DNA of 64,000 nucleotides from Armatimonadota bacterium (GTDB lineage Bacteria > Armatimonadota > Fimbriimonadia > Fimbriimonadales > Fimbriimonadaceae). The stretch spans positions 1,302,001 to 1,366,000 of the forward strand of contig WGMG01000006.1 in assembly GCA_016125185.1 (NCBI GenBank). The letters are read 5' to 3'. The notes beneath the pieces are model-generated. The model was not told the origin of the DNA. It worked only from the letters and a program-made list of their open reading frames with translations, and did no database searches. The translations under genes and the position numbers were made by a program. Positions 50,159 to 60,800 of this stretch are shown piece by piece; position 1 is the stretch's first letter; every line of letters begins with the position of its first letter.

Positions 50159-51517
50159 ATGAAGTTGCCGTCCGTTTTAGTTGGGGTTCCGTGCTGTGCG
50201 ATTGTCGGCTTCGGACTCTTTGGGTTCGCCAAGAACGGCGATCAAAAGACGAAGGTCGCACCGGTTGTGCCGGTGGTCACAGTTCCCGACAAGGTTACCT
50301 ACGCCGAGAACGTCGCTCCGATCCTGGACAAGCACTGCACCAAGTGCCACCACGACGACGCCGTTGCGCCGTTCTCGCTGGTTGGTTACGACAATGCCAA
50401 GCGGCAAAGTGCAATGGTTGCCAACTCGGCCAGCGACAAACGAATGCCACCCTGGAAGGCGGTCCACGGCTACGGCGATTTCCTCGACGAGAACCGGCTG
50501 ACTGACACCGACATCGCGATCTTGAAGAAGTGGGCCGAGACGGGATCGAACCGCGGCGATGCCGCCAAGGAACCTAAGCCGCAGGTCTTCAACCCGACCT
50601 GGGAGCTCGGCACACCGGATATCGTTCTGCAGGCATCGAAGCCGTTCAAGCTAGAAGCAGAAGGCGACGACGTCTACCGCAACTTCGTCTTCGACCTCCA
50701 CAACACCGAGCCGGTGTACGTGACGGCGATGGATGTGAAGCCGGGCAACAAGCAGGTGGTTCACCACGTGATCGGCTTCCTCGATGCCAGGGGCCGTTCG
50801 GTCACGCTGGAAAAGAACAACAAGGACGGACAGGAGGGCTACACGACTTCCGGCGGTGGAATCGGCGTTCCTCCGAGCGGCGCCCTCGGCGGATGGGCAC
50901 CCGGCGTGACGGTTCGAAAGACCCCGGCGGGCACCGCGTTTGTGGTCCAACCTGGCACCAAGATCGTGATGCAGGTCCACTATCACAAGGACGGCAAGGA
51001 AGAGACCGACCAAACTAAGCTCGGCCTTTATACGACCAAAGTGAAGCCGGAGCGGCAGATGGACATCTACTGGTGCGCCCAGCACTTTTTCAAGATTCCC
51101 GTCGGTGCCGCCGACCAAGAAGTTACTTGGCAGGATACGATGCCGGCCGACGCCACCATCTACTACGTGATGCCGCATATGCACTTGCTTGGCAAGTCGA
51201 TGAAGGCAAAAGTGATCAAGGATGACGGCACCGAGGTTCCGCTCGTGTTCGTTGACCACTGGGACTTCAACTGGCAGTTGATTTACGCGCTAAAGGAGCC
51301 GCTCAAGGTGAAGAAAGGCTGGAAGCTGGCGGTCGAAGCCCACTATGACAACTCGGATGATAACCCGTACAAGACGGACCGCCCGGTGACGTGGGGCGAG
51401 CAGACGACCGATGAGATGGCGCTCCTGGTTGTGGGCTACACCGCAGAAAGGCCGATCACTATTCAGCAGATGATTCAGCAGAAGCTGAAGGACGGATTCC
51501 GCCGAGGCGGCCAGTAA
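50159..51517 (+). CDS. Cytochrome c fused to a copper type II monooxygenase-like protein
   Basis: 452 residues with an N-terminal signal or anchor. A heme c site CTKCH is at residues 60-64 in a short cytochrome domain (AENVAPILDKHC). The rest matches the peptidylglycine/dopamine monooxygenase fold: VVHHVIGF (His-His), MQVHYHKDG (His), MPHMHLLGKSM (His-x-His and nearby Met), then VEAHYDNSDDN. These can supply both copper centres. In this family heme may feed electrons to copper. The substrate is unknown. It is divergent from the SDR gene, and the dnaK terminator lies after its stop. Confidence 0.85.
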   Translation: MKLPSVLVGVPCCAIVGFGLFGFAKNGDQKTKVAPVVPVVTVPDKVTYAENVAPILDKHCTKCHHDDAVAPFSLVGYDNAKRQSAMVANSASDKRMPPWKAVHGYGDFLDENRLTDTDIAILKKWAETGSNRGDAAKEPKPQVFNPTWELGTPDIVLQASKPFKLEAEGDDVYRNFVFDLHNTEPVYVTAMDVKPGNKQVVHHVIGFLDARGRSVTLEKNNKDGQEGYTTSGGGIGVPPSGALGGWAPGVTVRKTPAGTAFVVQPGTKIVMQVHYHKDGKEETDQTKLGLYTTKVKPERQMDIYWCAQHFFKIPVGAADQEVTWQDTMPADATIYYVMPHMHLLGKSMKAKVIKDDGTEVPLVFVDHWDFNWQLIYALKEPLKVKKGWKLAVEAHYDNSDDNPYKTDRPVTWGEQTTDEMALLVVGYTAERPITIQQMIQQKLKDGFRRGGQ

Positions 51518-51518
51518 C

Positions 51519-51549
51519 AAAAAAATCCCCCCGGCATTCGCCGAGGGGA
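51519..51549 (-). terminator. Rho-independent terminator of dnaK
   Basis: On the minus strand a TCCCC-CGGC stem with one mismatch and a short loop is followed by seven T bases (51519-51525 on the plus strand are A). It lies 13 bases after the dnaK stop. Confidence 0.88.
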
Positions 51550-51562
51550 CCTCTCTCCAGTC

Positions 51563-53458
<1,896 letters not shown>

Positions 53459-53480
53459 TTACTATTATGGCATTAAACCA

Positions 53481-53501
53481 CTTGAGTCTTATACGCTCAA
53501 G
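53481..53501. promoter_or_regulatory. HAIR-like HspR operator upstream of dnaK
   Basis: CTTGAGT-N7-GCTCAAG matches 13 of 14 arm bases of the HspR-associated inverted repeat (CTTGAGT-N7-ACTCAAG) known from actinobacteria. It lies 28 bases before the dnaK ATG and would cover the promoter. No CIRCE element is present. Confidence 0.8.
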
Positions 53502-53657
53502 GAGTTTTACGTTTAGGTTACCAGAGGCGTTGCACGATGGGTACGAATCGGTGCGCTTCTTTATAAAAATGTGGACATGTTTCTTTTCCGGGCGATGGGG
53601 AATGGCCGAGATCATCACGATTCCATGCCTTAGGGAAATGAGTGTGAAACCCTTCTT

Positions 53658-53675
53658 AACGCGATGAATCGCGTT
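53658..53675. repeat. Palindrome with GATGAATC core (arm AACGCGAT)
   Basis: Perfect 8-bp inverted repeat AACGCGAT-GA-ATCGCGTT in the dnaK/glycosidase gap. It has the same core as the next palindrome, 7 bases later. Confidence 0.75.
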
Positions 53676-53682
53676 GGTGAAA

Positions 53683-53700
53683 GCGCGGATGAATCCGCGC
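53683..53700. repeat. Palindrome with GATGAATC core (arm GCGCGGAT)
   Basis: Perfect 8-bp inverted repeat GCGCGGAT-GA-ATCCGCGC. Together with the previous one it makes a REP-like pair just after the end of the glycosidase-like gene. Confidence 0.75.
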
Positions 53701-53718
53701 AGTCCAAATGGGCTCCCA

Positions 53719-55248
53719 TTACTCCCGCCACCGACCCGCCAGAATATCGTCGATCGCCTGAATCTTTGGACTCGTCTTGGTCAGATCGTCGGTCAGGCCC
53801 CACGTTCCATACTGGCCGTCGTACCCCGTCGCACCCGCCACAAAATAGTTCATCAGCCCTCCGCCCATCGACCGCCACGTTCGGTAATACTTCAGCAGAA
53901 TCTGCCGCATCCGAGGGTCGAACTGGGCTTCTTTCTTCCCCTGGATCGAGTTCGGACCGAACGTATCCGGCCCCGCCTCGTACGCCACCAATCGCAAACC
54001 GTACTTCTTCAGGTTTGTTGCGTACCAGTCGGCCTTGCAGTAGGTCGGAATCGCGTCCACGACCTTGCTCATGGCGTCCAGTACCTGGTCCTTGGTCAGG
54101 TCCTTTTCGTCGTTAGCCTTGCCCAGGTTGAAGTACGGCGCACCGGCGATGGCATAGATGTAGTCCTTCGGCGGGCCATAGTTGTGGTCGATGTAGTTCA
54201 GCCCCTGCTCTAGCCAGTTCTCCGGCCACACTACTTGCCCCGCCAGGATCGGCCGCACCGAGTCCGAGAATCGTGCGCCGTACACGTCTTTGAAGATTGC
54301 GCGAATCTGCATCAGACGTTTGGCGATGCGCCGAGCGGGCCAAGTCCAATCCTGCCCCTTACCGTCCCAACTGAGGTCCTTGGCGTCCGGCCCCTCGGCC
54401 TTGGCGTGGTCCAGGTTGTAGTGCGACTGCTCGAAGCCCCAATTCCAAACCTCGTTGCTGTTCTCCACGTACACATGCAGTTTGGGGTCCAGCCGCTTCT
54501 TGCATAGCTCGGCCAGGTTGCGCACATAGTCGTCGTCGGCGTGCTCCGGCACGCAGAACCATGGATCGGCATGCACCAGGTTCGCCAAATCGATCATCGC
54601 CTCGTACGGCACACCGCGGTCGTTGGCGTAGCTCGGGCTCTCCGGCAGGTTCCTCTGCGACCATTTCTCCTGCTTGTTGCCGTTGGTCGAGCCCCAATCC
54701 ATGAACCGCAAGGTCCCGAACCGACGAATGTGGTCGACGAAGACTTTGGTGAATTGGCCCTCGGCCGGAAGCGGACGGAGGACGTGCAGATTTCGCACGC
54801 CGCCATCGGTGTTGGTGAAGCCCAACATCAGCGAATCCTGCCCTTGCGGAGCATCGAGATCGGCTTTCCAGAGCCCGCCTTCGCGATGCAGATTCTGGAT
54901 CGTACCGCCCGAGGCCACCGCCCGGATGCTTGGATTACCTTTGCATTCAAAGCTGAGCTTGTAGGTGCCGCCGGTGTTGGCGACGCCCTTTTGCGAGGCC
55001 ATGAGGATCACGCCGAAGTCGGTCGTGGGCCAGCCTTGCGCGTCGAGGGTTTTGATCGCCACCCACGGCTTATCCGGCTGACCGAACTCGCGCGACTGCT
55101 TCATGATGTCGGCAAACGCCATCGATCGGCTCCAGTCGGCGATGCCCTCCAGATTCGCCCCCAAGAGGTCGCGGTTGGGGCTCGCCGCCGACGCCGAGGT
55201 CGGCTTCTGGCACCCCAACAAGACGGCAAAGACGACCGTGCCAAGCAT
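53719..55248 (-). CDS. Putative glycoside hydrolase-like lipoprotein (clan GH-A type)
   Basis: 509 residues from the ATG ending at 55248 (MLGTVVFAVLLGC, lipobox Cys13), preferred because TATAGT is 6 bases upstream. An in-frame ATG at 55278 would add ten residues including an Arg that would improve the signal peptide, so it remains possible. Motifs of a (beta/alpha)8 glycosidase: LRFMDWGSTNG, YVENSNEVWNWGF (Asn-Glu acid/base) and VAYEAGPDT (Glu nucleophile). The N-terminal 150 residues are a beta-rich domain. Similar proteins in Planctomycetota are called cellulose-binding or hypothetical. Substrate unknown. Confidence 0.75.
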   Translation of the reverse strand: MLGTVVFAVLLGCQKPTSASAASPNRDLLGANLEGIADWSRSMAFADIMKQSREFGQPDKPWVAIKTLDAQGWPTTDFGVILMASQKGVANTGGTYKLSFECKGNPSIRAVASGGTIQNLHREGGLWKADLDAPQGQDSLMLGFTNTDGGVRNLHVLRPLPAEGQFTKVFVDHIRRFGTLRFMDWGSTNGNKQEKWSQRNLPESPSYANDRGVPYEAMIDLANLVHADPWFCVPEHADDDYVRNLAELCKKRLDPKLHVYVENSNEVWNWGFEQSHYNLDHAKAEGPDAKDLSWDGKGQDWTWPARRIAKRLMQIRAIFKDVYGARFSDSVRPILAGQVVWPENWLEQGLNYIDHNYGPPKDYIYAIAGAPYFNLGKANDEKDLTKDQVLDAMSKVVDAIPTYCKADWYATNLKKYGLRLVAYEAGPDTFGPNSIQGKKEAQFDPRMRQILLKYYRTWRSMGGGLMNYFVAGATGYDGQYGTWGLTDDLTKTSPKIQAIDDILAGRWRE

Positions 55249-55254
55249 ATAGGA

Positions 55255-55260
55255 ACTATA
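55255..55260 (-). promoter_or_regulatory. Candidate -10 element (TATAGT) of the glycosidase-like gene
   Basis: TATAGT on the minus strand ends 6 bases before the ATG ending at 55248, which supports that start. Confidence 0.45.
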
Positions 55261-55301
55261 CAGGAATCCGGCTCGCATGAGGAATAGGGGGAGTCTAGAC
55301 C

Positions 55302-55600
55302 TTTGCTACCTCAGTAGCAAAAGGATCGTCTTCCTATGGTTTCTCTGTTCGACCCTTTAGGCTGGAGGTCTTCAAGTCTTCTACCTTGCCCCGTTGGGCA
55401 ATTAAAATTGACCCAGCATGAAATGCTGGGTAAGTTCCGGCAGAAACAAGCGAGCTGAAAGTTCGCATCAATGTTGACCATCTCCGAGATTGGCAAATGG
55501 GGATTGAGGCGAGCCTACAGCTCGCTTCATTTCCCGGCTAACTACCCAGGGTTACACCCGTGGGCTAATTTGAGCCAGCCCTTCAGGCTGGGGGTCCTCG
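55302..55600. repeat. Hairpin-rich repeat unit, copy 1 (no transposase gene)
   Basis: Begins with a stem TTTGCTAC-CTCA-GTAGCAAA (55302-55321). Then come hairpins in a fixed order: TTGCCCC/GGGCAA (55386-55401), CCCAGCAT/ATGCTGGG (55412-55430), GCGAGCT/AGTTCGC (55450-55466), GCGAGC/GCTCGC (55509-55525), an imperfect CCCAGGG stem (55544-55563) and CCAGCC/GGCTGG (55575-55591). Between the third and fourth named hairpins, about 40 bases end in GGGGATTGAGGCG. No coding region is supported in this 610-base gap. Confidence 0.85.
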
Positions 55601-55733
55601 CTGATGAGGCTTCTGACCACCCTCAACAGCGAATGCCCAAACGATCCACTTCAGCTCATCAAATTGGAGTACAAATCTGATGAGCTACGGAGGAGACCAA
55701 TGTCCGCTTTCCAGCGCACTGCGCTAATGTGAT

Positions 55734-55870
55734 CCAGCACTTCAGGCTGGAGGCCCTAAAGACTGAAGGAGTCTCCTACTTTGCCCCAACGGGGCAATTC
55801 AAATTAGCCCAGCATGAAATGCTGGGTAAGTCCCGCACCAAACCGGCGAGCTGAAAGTTCGCATCAATCC
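55734..55870. repeat. Hairpin-rich repeat unit, copy 2 (left part, upstream of transposase)
   Basis: Hairpins CCAGC/GGCTGG (55734-55750), TTGCCCC/GGGGCAA (55781-55797), CCCAGCAT/ATGCTGGG (55808-55826) and GCGAGCT/AGTTCGC (55846-55862) are in the same order as copy 1. The transposase ATG follows 26 bases after the last one, at the place where copies 1 and 3 have only a short linker. Confidence 0.85.
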
Positions 55871-55888
55871 AAATAAAATAGATGAGCC

Positions 55889-56341
55889 ATGCCGCAGTCT
55901 CTGTCCCAGATCGTCGTCCACGCCGTTTTCAGCACCAAAGATCGGACGCCTTGGCTCGACGAAGCATTGAGGCCAGCGCTCTTTGCCTATATCGCCACCG
56001 TTATCAAATCGGACGGCCACGTACCAATCATGGTCGGCGGACATGACGATCACGTTCACATTCTCTTCGGTTTGGCCCGAACGGTGCCCATTGCCGACAT
56101 GATCAAAAAGACAAAGGTCACCTCATCGGTTTGGATCAAATCAGAATTCCCGCACCGGTCGAACTTCGCATGGCAGGGTGGCTACGGAGCGTTCAGCGTT
56201 TCCTACCCGTCGATCGACGCCGCAATCGCCTATATTGCAAATCAGGACCAGCATCATCAGAAGCTTTCGTTTCCCGAAGAGTTTCGCCGTCTCATGGATG
56301 AGAATGGAATCGCCTTCGATGAGAAATACGTTTGGGATTGA
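55889..56341 (+). mobile_element. REP-associated tyrosine transposase (RAYT, IS200/IS605-like Y1)
   Basis: 150-residue HUH transposase. MPQSLSQIVVHAVFSTKDRTPWL is the typical opening, HVPIMVGGHDDHVHILFGL carries the His-x-His metal motif, and AIAYIANQDQHHQ holds the catalytic Tyr. The C-terminus EKYVWD is the usual end of this group. The gene is intact and sits inside a hairpin-rich repeat unit, with its stop codon within the shared GGGATTGAGGCG segment. Such enzymes cut single-stranded DNA at palindromes, so the surrounding hairpins are the likely substrates. Confidence 0.92.
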
Positions 56342-56605
56342 GGCGAACCTTCGGCTGGCTTCATTTCCCGGCCAACCCCTACCCAGGGTTTCACCCTGGG
56401 CTAATGTGACCCAGCCCTTCAGGCTGGAGGTCTTCAAGTCTCCTACTTTGCCCCAACGGGGCAATTCAAGTTAGCCCAGCATGAAATGCTGGGTAAGACC
56501 CAGGCAAAACCAGCGAGCTGAAAGTTCGCATCAATTTAGATCATCTCCAAGATTGGCAAACGGGGATTGAGGCGATCCTAGAGCTCGCTTCATTTCCAGG
56601 CCAAC
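56334..56605. repeat. Hairpin-rich repeat unit, copy 2 right part plus copy 3
   Basis: From the transposase stop: imperfect GCGAACC stem (about 56344-56360), CCCAGGG/CCCTGGG (56382-56400), CCAGCC/GGCTGG (56411-56427), then a new unit: TTGCCCC/GGGGCAA (56448-56464), CCCAGCAT/ATGCTGGG (56475-56493), GCGAGCT/AGTTCGC (56513-56529), a linker, GGGGATTGAGGCG and GCGATC/GCTCGC (56572-56588). The order is the same as in copy 1. The rest of the 341-base gap, to 56682, shows nothing else. Confidence 0.85.
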
Positions 56606-56682
56606 TTCGAACATGCATAGACGGAGCCTTCCTCACCTGTTCTGCCGCAGCATGTTCGTCTAACCGTGCCATCCGTGATTGC

Positions 56683-57786
56683 TCACGTTCGACACGCCAC
56701 AATCGAACCGATCGCGTCCACCATCCGCTGGTTCGTCGAGGCGTCCTTGACCGCGACGCGGACCCACTCGTCCCCCAGGCTCGGCGCCGATTTGCCAAGG
56801 TTGCGCACGAACAGCCCCTCCCGAAGAGAAGCCGCACGAAACGCCTCGGCCCGAGGCACCCGCAGGTTCAGCCAGTTGGCGCAACTGTCGTGCACCTCCA
56901 GCCCGAGACCGGCCAGCCCCGACGCCAGCTCGCCCCGCAAGCGGTGCGTCTCCTGGTACCGATCGTGGTAGTACGCCAGGTCCCGAAACGCCGCGCAAGT
57001 CGCCGCCTGGGCCGGGAGCGAGACCGCCCACGGGGGAGTCCACCGCGACAGGTCCGAGCGCAGATGCGGGTTGGTGCGGAGCATCGCCGCGCGCAGACCG
57101 CTAAGGGCGAACCGCTTGGAGAACGAGCACACGACCGACACATTGGGTGGCAGGTCGGCCACCGACAGCAGGCTCTCGCCCGGATTCCAGAACTCCATGT
57201 ACGCCTCGTCGATCAGCACCAGGGTTCGCCGCGGCACCGCCCGTAGCGCCGCCAGCAGATCGTCCCGGTCCACGGGTTGCCCGGTCGGGTTATTGGGGTT
57301 GACCAGGACCGCCAGGTCGAATGCGCCGTCCGCCAGCCTGGCCGTCCACTGCTCGAGGTCCAGCCGAAAGCCGTCGTCCGGCAACAGCGTCAGCCGCGTG
57401 ACCCGACAGCCCACCACCTGCTCGCACGCATGGGCGTACTCGCCGTAGCTGGGCTCGATGAGGAGCACATGCGACGAGGGGCGAAGCGTCCGCGAGGCGA
57501 ACAGGAACCACAGCGACGACGACCCGGCTCCGACCAAAAGCTGGTCTTCGGGCACGGCGTAGTGCGACGCGATCTCCGCGATCAGGCCTTCGGAATACGT
57601 CGGCGGCGAGGTCTGCATCGACCATTGGGCGATGTCGGCCAATGCGTCGGCCACCCGGGGCGACGGCGGAAACCAGGCGTCGAGGACGTCGGCATTGATG
57701 ATGTCGCCAAAGCGATTCGGCGAATGGAACCGAGGGTCGAGCCGCTCCCAAAATGCGCCGCCGTGATAACAGGTCTCGTCAACCAT
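56683..57786 (-). CDS. PLP-dependent aminotransferase, HisC/CobD-like
   Basis: 367 residues, fold-type I. HGGAFWERLDPRF at the start resembles the HGG opening of CobD-type threonine-phosphate decarboxylases; VNPNNPTGQPVD (PLP-contact Asn-Pro), VLIDEAYMEF and SFSKRFALSGLRAA (PLP Lys) are class I/II motifs. Whether it is an aminotransferase (histidinol-phosphate-like) or a decarboxylase cannot be decided. Its base composition looks clearly richer in GC than the genes on both sides, and it lies between the repeat island and smc, so transfer is possible. No other cobalamin or histidine genes are near. Confidence 0.75.
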   Translation of the reverse strand: MVDETCYHGGAFWERLDPRFHSPNRFGDIINADVLDAWFPPSPRVADALADIAQWSMQTSPPTYSEGLIAEIASHYAVPEDQLLVGAGSSSLWFLFASRTLRPSSHVLLIEPSYGEYAHACEQVVGCRVTRLTLLPDDGFRLDLEQWTARLADGAFDLAVLVNPNNPTGQPVDRDDLLAALRAVPRRTLVLIDEAYMEFWNPGESLLSVADLPPNVSVVCSFSKRFALSGLRAAMLRTNPHLRSDLSRWTPPWAVSLPAQAATCAAFRDLAYYHDRYQETHRLRGELASGLAGLGLEVHDSCANWLNLRVPRAEAFRAASLREGLFVRNLGKSAPSLGDEWVRVAVKDASTNQRMVDAIGSIVACRT

Positions 57787-57869
57787 GCCCTCATTGTTGA
57801 GCGATTCGTCGCGATTGAGAAGCCTGCAATGCCGAATTCAGACCCTGGGGCCGAGAAAGTTCAGACCTT

Positions 57870-60800
57870 TTACGCCACCGGCGCATCCGCTTCGTGCACG
57901 ATCACCGCTTTCGACTCCGGAAGCTTCATCGGAATCAGCGTCGAGACCCCCGCTTCCTGCATCGTCACCCCGAACAGGTTCGGCGCAATCTCGATCGTCG
58001 TCGGGTTGTGGGTGATCACCACGAACTGGATCAGCTCCGAGAACTGCTCCAGCGTTTGGGCGAACCGCTCCACGTTGCGGCCATCCAGCGGGGCGTCCAC
58101 CTCGTCCAGCACCACCAGCGGTGCCGGCTTCACCTTCAGCAGAGCGAACAAGAACGCCGAGGCGCACAGCGACCGCTCGCCACCCGAGAGGAGCTGCAGC
58201 GGTTGACGCTTTTTGCCCGGAAGCTGAACCACGATCTCGACGCCGCTTTCCAACACCTTGGCCGGATCTGTGAGCTCGATCGACGCCGTTCCGCCCCCGA
58301 ACAGAAGCGTGAACATGACCGAGAACTCGGCCCCGACCGCCTCGAACGTGGAAACGAACTTGTCGCGCGTCAGCTTGTCCAGTTCCGCGATGGAAGCCTC
58401 GACCTGCTCTATGCCCTTCATGATGTCGTCGCGCTGGAGACTCAGCGACTCCAGCCGCTCGGTCAGCCGCTCGAACGCCTCGATCGCGCCGGTGTTGACG
58501 TCGCCCATCGCCTTGATCTCGCGTCGCAACCGACCCACCACGGTTTGGGCATCCGCCGGAACCTCGTGCATGTTCTCCTGCGCCAGGGCGTCGGTCTCGC
58601 TGAGGCCGTACGCGTCCATCAGCCGCTCAGCCAAGGTGGCCCGTTTGGTCTCGGCTCGGGCTCGGGATAGTTCGTTCTGGTGGTTGGATTCGCTGAGGGC
58701 CATCACGTTCGCCCGGGCCTCCTTCAGCTCCTCCTGAATCTTCATCACGTGCTCGCCCAGCTCGCGCCGCTCTTTGGTCAGCGCCGTGAGCGACACCATC
58801 AGGGTCTGCTTCTCCTTGGCGTGGGTTTCGGCCTCGGCCCGCAGTTCCTCCACGTGCTTGCGCAGTCGGTCGCGCTCCGGTCCCAGGTTCTCCAGCCGTC
58901 GCTCGCGATGGTGCTCGGCTTCCTTGGCCGACTCCAGCCGCTTCTCGGACGCATACTGGCGAATCTGCGCTTGGCGCACCCGCTCTTGAGCTTCCCGCAA
59001 TCGAACCTCGGCCTGCTCCACGTCCGCCGACTTCGAGGCGACCGCCTTTAGGCATTCGTCCCGCACCCGCTCGAAAGCGGTGATGTCCACATCGTCGATG
59101 CCCGCCTGTGCGCCTTTCTCGATCTGCTCGATCTCGTGCTTAGCCTTGTGCAGTTGCCGCTCGGCGTCACGCAGTTCGTCTTCCAGGGCCTTCAGCAGGT
59201 GTTCGGCTTCGTCCGCCGGTTCCTTGGCCACTTGCCGCTGTTCGCGGTGGTCGGCCATCAGGGCTTCGCATTCGGCGATCTCCTTCGCCCGCTTCTGCTT
59301 GCGCTGGTCGGCTCCCGCCAGGAGCTTATCGATCTCGGCGATCTCCCGTTCGATCTCGGCGAGGTCGGCTCGGCGCTGGACGATGCCGTAGCTCTGCCGC
59401 TGAGTCTGGCCGCCGGTGACGGCGCCGCTAGAGTGGACCACTTCCCCTTCCAAGGTCACCATTCGGCTCCAACCCGACGTCTTGGCCAGCTTGAGGGCGT
59501 CGTCGATGGTCTCGACGATCACGATTCGGCCTAGCAGACTTTCGATAACCGGCTCCACTCGTCGCTCGCATCGCACCAGGTCCGAGGCTCGGTTGATCAC
59601 TCCGCGTTCGTTGAGGACTCGCCGAAGCTCCGGGCTTGGGTCGTTGCGCCGCATTAGCGAAATCGGCTGGAAAGTACATCGTCCGGCCCGGTTCTCTTTC
59701 AGCCAGTTCACCGCGTGCTTGGCGTCTTGGTCGGTGTCCACGATCAGGTCGTTGGCCGACGCGCCCAGCGCGGTTTCGATCGCCAGTGAGTACTCCTTGT
59801 CCACGTCGATGGCATCCGCTACCGATTCAAATTCACCTCGGATCAGCCCCCGGTCTCGCGCTTCCAGCACCGCTCTGGAGCCCTGCGAAAGGCCTTCGTG
59901 GGCGTCCAGCGTCGCTTCGATGCCTCGTCGGCGTCCGTCCAGGCTGGCCCGTTCGGCCAGCGAATCTCGCATCTTGGCCGACTCCCGATCTTCGTCCTTC
60001 TTGATCTGATCGACCGTCGTCTGGAGCCGCCCCAGCGCGGCGTCGTGCTCCTGCATGGCCGCATTCGCGACCTCAAAATCCTTCCTTGCCGCCTCGATAT
60101 CCTTGCCCAGTTGCGGCAGCGCCTTTTCAATTCCCGATATCTCGCGGTTGAGGAGCCGAGCCCTACCTTCCTGAGCCTCGCGCTCCGCTTCCCACTTCAT
60201 GCGCAAGCCCTTCTTTTCCCGCGCTTCCTGCAGGTCCTTTTCCGCTTGCTTCAGCCGGTCGGAGAGCTCCTTCGATTCGCTGGACGCTCCCGCCGATTCG
60301 AGCTGAATCTTCTCCAGCGCTTCAATCTCGGCCGACACTTCGGCAATAGCTGATTCCGCGTCTTTGGCCGCCTCGCCCAGGCGGTTCGAGACCGTCTTCT
60401 CGTCTTCCTTCAGGTTCTTTTCTTGGGCGATCAGCGACGAAATCTTCTCTTCCGTGATCTTGACGTTGGCTTCGGCCCGCTCCTGGAGCGTCATCTGGTC
60501 CTGATGGAGGGTACGCGTGCGCTCGACCTGCGAGTCCAGCGCTCGGATGCGCTCGTTGCTCTCCTCGGTCTCCTGCTCCAGCCTCGCCGAGTTCACCCGC
60601 TCTCGCTCGACCAACTGCCCGGATTGGGCGATCTTCTCTTCCAGCGTCTGCAGTTCGTGAACCGCGCCGCACAGGTCGCGGATCAACAAGCCGACCTCGA
60701 CCTCCCGCAGGGCCGCATCCAACTGCTTGAACCGGACGGCGACCTCCGCCTCTTCGCGAAGCGGCTCGCGCTGGGATTCCAGCTCATTGATGATGTCGTC

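Noticed and set aside
55302-56605. CRISPR array
   Set aside because: The repeats are hairpins of several kinds in a fixed order, not one direct repeat with unique spacers, and no cas genes are near.
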